A DNA stretch of 14,555 bases, from positions 1-14,555 of the forward strand of contig DASQWX010000231.1 of NCBI GenBank assembly GCA_035640035.1, given 5' to 3'. The notes below the pieces were generated by a model. That model saw only the letters and a list, made by a program, of their open reading frames with translations. It ran no database searches and was not told the DNA's origin. This document shows, one piece after another, positions 12,382 to 14,555 of the stretch; positions within the stretch are counted from its first letter, which is position 1; each line of letters opens with the position of its first letter. This stretch comes from 13-2-20CM-68-14 sp035640035. GTDB taxonomy: Bacteria; Actinomycetota; Thermoleophilia; Gaiellales; Gaiellaceae. Position numbers and translations under genes: made by a program.

Positions 12382-12918
12382 GTCAACCTGACTCCGACAG
12401 CACGAGTGATTCTCGGCCTGCTCCAGCTCGGGGCCCGCACGGGCTACGACATCAAGCGGCTGAGCGACTCGTCGACGCGCTTCTTCTGGGGCGCGAGCTA
12501 CGGCCAGATCTACCCCGAGCTCCGGCGGCTGGCGGAGGCGGGCCTCGTCAAGCCGACCTCGCAGCCGCGCGGCGGGATCGCGCGGACCGAGTACACGGTC
12601 ACCCCGCGCGGCCGGCGTGCTTTGCACGCGTGGTTGACCGAAAAGCCGGACTCCTTGCTGTTCGAGTACCGCGACGAGCCGCTGTTCAAGCTCTTTCTCG
12701 GCGACCTTTTGAGCAAGGAGGAAATTGCGGCGAACCTTCGGCAGGCGCGACGGGAGTTCGAGGAGGTCGCGGAGACTTTCCGTGGCATCCGCGCGGAGGC
12801 ATCGGGCGGCGGCTATCCGCTCGTCGCGCTACGTTACGGGATCGAGCTGATGGAATGGATCGCCGCCTGGTACGCCGATGCCGAGAACCGGCTCGAGGCC
12901 GGCGACCTCGCCCCCTAG
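12379..12918 (+). CDS. PadR-family transcriptional repressor
   Basis: This 179-residue regulator has an N-terminal PadR winged helix (about 5-85): ARVILGLLQLGARTGYDIKRL, the recognition-helix region FFWGASYGQIYPELRRLAEAGLV, and the wing TEYTVTPRGRRAL. A C-terminal helical dimerisation domain of the Vir_act_alpha_C type (about 95-170) follows: EPLFKLFLGDLLSKEE, a long charged helix, and a final helix ALRYGIELMEWIAAWYADAE. Family members repress multidrug or phenolic-stress genes and are released by a small ligand. The gene is divergent from the DrrAB-like exporter with paired palindromes between them, so it probably represses both itself and the exporter. The ATG at 12379 is inside an operator. 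Its stop (TAG, 12916-12918) overlaps the convergent phosphatase stop by 4 nt. Confidence 0.92.
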   Translation: MVNLTPTARVILGLLQLGARTGYDIKRLSDSSTRFFWGASYGQIYPELRRLAEAGLVKPTSQPRGGIARTEYTVTPRGRRALHAWLTEKPDSLLFEYRDEPLFKLFLGDLLSKEEIAANLRQARREFEEVAETFRGIRAEASGGGYPLVALRYGIELMEWIAAWYADAENRLEAGDLAP

Positions 12919-13313
12919 CGGTCGAGTTGAAGCTCGGCCATCCCTGCCGGCGGGAACGCCGGCTCCGTCCCGTCTCCCAGCTCGGCTGCGATCCGGCCGC
13001 AGTCGGGTTGGTGGCCGATCACGATCACGGTTTCGCCGCGCCCCGCGACAGCCGTGCGAACCCCCGCGGCGGTGGCACCGGGCGCCAGCGCGTCGTGTGG
13101 CTCGCTGGCGCAGCCGAGCGCGACCGCGAGCGCGTCGCCGGTCTCCCGCGCTCGCAGCAGCGGGCTCGTCAAGATCGCGGTCGGGTGCACGCCTTCCCGA
13201 TGGAGGCGTGCGCCGAGTTGCCGCGCCGCCTCCCGGCCCTCCGGGCTGAGCGCGCGCGTGGCGTCGGGCTCTCCGGGCAGGGCGTCTGCATGACGGACCA
13301 GGAGCAGGCGCAT
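12915..13313 (-). CDS. SixA-like histidine phosphatase
   Basis: This 132-residue protein belongs to the small branch-2-like histidine phosphatase (phosphoglycerate mutase superfamily) group exemplified by SixA. The catalytic motif is LLLVRHADA, with Arg7 and nucleophile His8 (RHA in place of the RHG of larger members, as in SixA). Other features are LSPEGREAARQLG (22-34), TSPLLRARETGDAL (49-62) with the phosphate-pocket Arg, and VIVIGHQPD (96-104) with the second His101. All catalytic residues are present. SixA removes phosphate from phosphohistidine proteins in E. coli, but the substrate here is unknown. The ATG at 13313 follows a TATCCT box by 7 nt. It is convergent with padR (stops overlap) and divergent from the PhzF gene. 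Confidence 0.9.
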   Translation of the reverse strand: MRLLLVRHADALPGEPDATRALSPEGREAARQLGARLHREGVHPTAILTSPLLRARETGDALAVALGCASEPHDALAPGATAAGVRTAVAGRGETVIVIGHQPDCGRIAAELGDGTEPAFPPAGMAELQLDR

Positions 13314-13320
13314 CCGGCTC

Positions 13321-13326
13321 AGGATA
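13321..13326 (-). promoter_or_regulatory. Leaderless-type -10 box of the phosphatase gene
   Basis: On the - strand this reads TATCCT, a good TANNNT match, 7 nt before the ATG at 13313. No clear -35 is seen. It supports both the chosen start and transcription starting at or next to the start codon. Confidence 0.5.
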
Positions 13327-13380
13327 GGCGCGTTGCGATCGACGGAGTTCGATCACAGGCCGATGCTCATCGTTTTCAAC

Positions 13381-13402
13381 GTCCCCCCTTTGGGGGTAGG
13401 AC
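13381..13402 (+). promoter_or_regulatory. Hairpin masking the Shine-Dalgarno of the PhzF gene
   Basis: The outer arms GTCC (13381-13384) and GGAC (13399-13402) pair, as do the inner arms CCCC (13385-13388) and GGGG (13392-13395 or 13393-13396). A small loop and a short bulge containing TA lie between. The SD-like AGGA at 13398-13401, 7 nt before the ATG at 13409, is mostly inside the 3' arm. If the transcript includes this region, translation could be controlled by the fold. The structure is directly visible, and its role is inference. Confidence 0.45.
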
Positions 13403-13408
13403 AGGCCG

Positions 13409-14251
13409 ATGGCGAGCTTCCGCTACGTGGTCGTCGACGTCTTCACGGACGAGGCGCTGAGCGGTAACCAGCTCGCCGTCTTCACCGACGCCCGCGAGAT
13501 CCCGGAGGCGAGGCTCCAGCCGCTCGCGCGCGAGATGAACTTCAGCGAGACGGTCTTCGTCTTTCCGCCGACCGAAGGCGGCCACGCGAAGATGCGCATC
13601 TTCACTCCCCTCGCCGAGATTCCGTTTGCCGGCCATCCGACGCTCGGCACCGCCTTCGTCCTCGGCGGGCCGATGCAGTCGCCCGAGATCCGGCTCGAGA
13701 CCGGCCGGGGGATCGTGACCGTTCGCCTGGACCGCGAGGAGAACCGGCTCGTCTTCGGCCGGATGGAGCAGCCGCTTCCGTCGATCGAGCCGTACGAGGG
13801 CGAGGCGCAGTTGCTCGAGGCGCTCGGGATCGCCGCGTCGGAGCTCCCGGTCGAGCTGTACGACAACGGCATGCGTCACGTATACGTCGCCCTTCGTTCC
13901 GAGGAAGAGGTGGGGCGCTTAAGGCCCAATCTGGCTCCGCTCGAACTCGCTCCGGACCTCGGCGTCAACTGTTTCGCTGGTTCCGGCAAGCGCTGGAAGA
14001 CCCGCATGTTCGCGCCGGGCGGCGGGATGCCCGAGGATCCGGCGACCGGCTCGGCAGCAGGACCGCTCGCGTTGCACCTCGCGCGTCACGGGAGGATCGG
14101 CTTCGGCGACGAGATCGAGATCTCGCAAGGCGCCGAGATCGGCCGTCCTTCGACGCTGTTCGCCCGCGCCGAAGGGACGGAGGAAAACGTCGAGCGGATC
14201 GAAGTCGGCGGCTCGGCCGTGACGGTGGCGCGGGGCGAGTTCCGCTTCTGA
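13409..14251 (+). CDS. PhzF-family isomerase/epimerase
   Basis: This 280-residue protein has the PhzF/diaminopimelate-epimerase-like fold. Motifs: VVDVFTDEALSGNQLAVF (8-25), NFSETVFVF (44-52) with catalytic Glu47, PFAGHPTLGTAF (72-83) with the FAGHP signature, GVNCFA (185-190), RMFAPGGGMPEDPATGSAAGPL (199-220) with the conserved EDPATGSA, and the C-terminal strand GSAVTVARGEFRF. PhzF itself isomerises an anthranilate-type intermediate in phenazine synthesis, but most genomic members lie outside such pathways. No phenazine genes are here, so the substrate is unknown. Length is normal for the family. The ATG at 13409 has AGGA 7 nt upstream, within a hairpin. The gene is divergent from the phosphatase. 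Its stop lies 6 nt from the convergent gene at the right edge. Confidence 0.92.
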   Translation: MASFRYVVVDVFTDEALSGNQLAVFTDAREIPEARLQPLAREMNFSETVFVFPPTEGGHAKMRIFTPLAEIPFAGHPTLGTAFVLGGPMQSPEIRLETGRGIVTVRLDREENRLVFGRMEQPLPSIEPYEGEAQLLEALGIAASELPVELYDNGMRHVYVALRSEEEVGRLRPNLAPLELAPDLGVNCFAGSGKRWKTRMFAPGGGMPEDPATGSAAGPLALHLARHGRIGFGDEIEISQGAEIGRPSTLFARAEGTEENVERIEVGGSAVTVARGEFRF

Positions 14252-14257
14252 TCTGGA

Positions 14258-14555
14258 TCACAAGCCCGGATCGAGCCACGCAACCCGTGCGATCTCCGGA
14301 AGCTCCGGCTCAAGGGCGCGCCAGAAGCGCCCGCCGTCTCGCGACACGTACACCCGGTGCGCGGCGGCGTACGCCATCCGATCGGGATCCCCCTCGGTGA
14401 TCGCGATCGCCTTTCCCGGCGGAAGGCCGCCGCCGGCTTCGTGCCAGCTGCTCCCGGCGTCGTGCGAGACGGCGAGCGGCGGCCGCCGGTCGAGCACGGC
14501 AACCACGGTCGACCCTTCGGCCGCCGCGGCGACGAGCAGCGGCAGCTCGACTCGC
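14258..14555 (-). CDS. BNR/Asp-box repeat protein, C-terminal part (partial)
   Basis: The frame is open to the window edge, and 98 residues before the TGA at 14258-14260 are visible. Two Asp-box motifs are present, SHDAGSSW and SRDGGRFW, spaced by about 37 residues. This is the S-x-D-x-G-x-x-W turn seen in sialidase-like, WD40/YVTN/BNR-like and Ycf48-like beta-propellers. Each is followed by a short strand pair, as in such blades. The start lies outside the window; a GTG at 14506 is only an internal codon of an open frame. Enzyme activity, localisation and length cannot be judged from this fragment. Confidence 0.75.
   Translation of the reverse strand, partial: RVELPLLVAAAAEGSTVVAVLDRRPPLAVSHDAGSSWHEAGGGLPPGKAIAITEGDPDRMAYAAAHRVYVSRDGGRFWRALEPELPEIARVAWLDPGL

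Noticed and set aside
13409..14251. Phenazine biosynthesis function for the PhzF-family gene
   Set aside because: No other phenazine genes are in the window, and most PhzF-family members act elsewhere. Only the family is assigned.
1..14555. Search for tRNA/rRNA genes, CRISPR arrays, transposase genes, terminal inverted repeats or long direct repeats
   Set aside because: None seen on reading both strands. The only notable repeat is the operator pair at 12342-12381.

Overview
The window is GC-rich (about 70 % by eye), packed with genes, and contains no RNA gene, CRISPR array, insertion sequence or phage gene that I can see. The codon use, the PadR/DrrAB-type and BcrAB-type transporters, the DUF2339 protein and the many start codons placed just after a TANNNT -10 box suggest a high-GC actinobacterium, plausibly class Thermoleophilia (Solirubrobacterales/Gaiellales). 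That placement is an inference from style, not a database result.

Left block (1-5746, all +). The tail of an OmpR-type response regulator is followed by its histidine kinase, a membrane-anchored LolA/RseB-like protein, a BcrA-type ABC ATPase and an ABC-2 permease. Each of these joins the next through a 4-nt ATGA overlap, so this is one translationally coupled operon. A GT39/ArnT-like membrane glycosyltransferase follows within about 45 nt and is probably the last gene. The likely logic is a two-component system controlling an envelope exporter, with an extracytoplasmic lipid- or hydrophobe-binding-fold protein encoded between sensor and transporter.

Middle block (5747-10296, +). A 913-residue DUF2339 polytopic membrane protein has its own good promoter. 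It is followed by a two-gene unit: a 96-residue unknown protein with a leaderless-type GTG start, overlapping by ATGA a class III PLP aminotransferase. The aminotransferase ends against a convergent gene, with a 4-nt stop overlap and a 12-bp hairpin over the junction.

Right block (10293-14555). A PadR regulator (+) and a DrrA/DrrB-like ABC exporter plus a 118-residue unknown protein (all -) diverge from a 94-nt spacer. That spacer holds two copies of a near-perfect CATATCTNNNAGATATG palindrome, the second containing both the -10 box and the ATG of padR. Then come a SixA-like histidine phosphatase (-, convergent to padR with a 4-nt stop overlap), a divergent PhzF-family isomerase (+) whose Shine-Dalgarno lies inside a hairpin, and at the right edge the 3' part of a BNR/Asp-box repeat gene (-).

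The most interesting items are the palindromic operator pair with its mirror-image start codons, the kinase/LolA-like/ABC operon, and the repeated use of leaderless-type promoters. No intergenic gap exceeds 100 nt.
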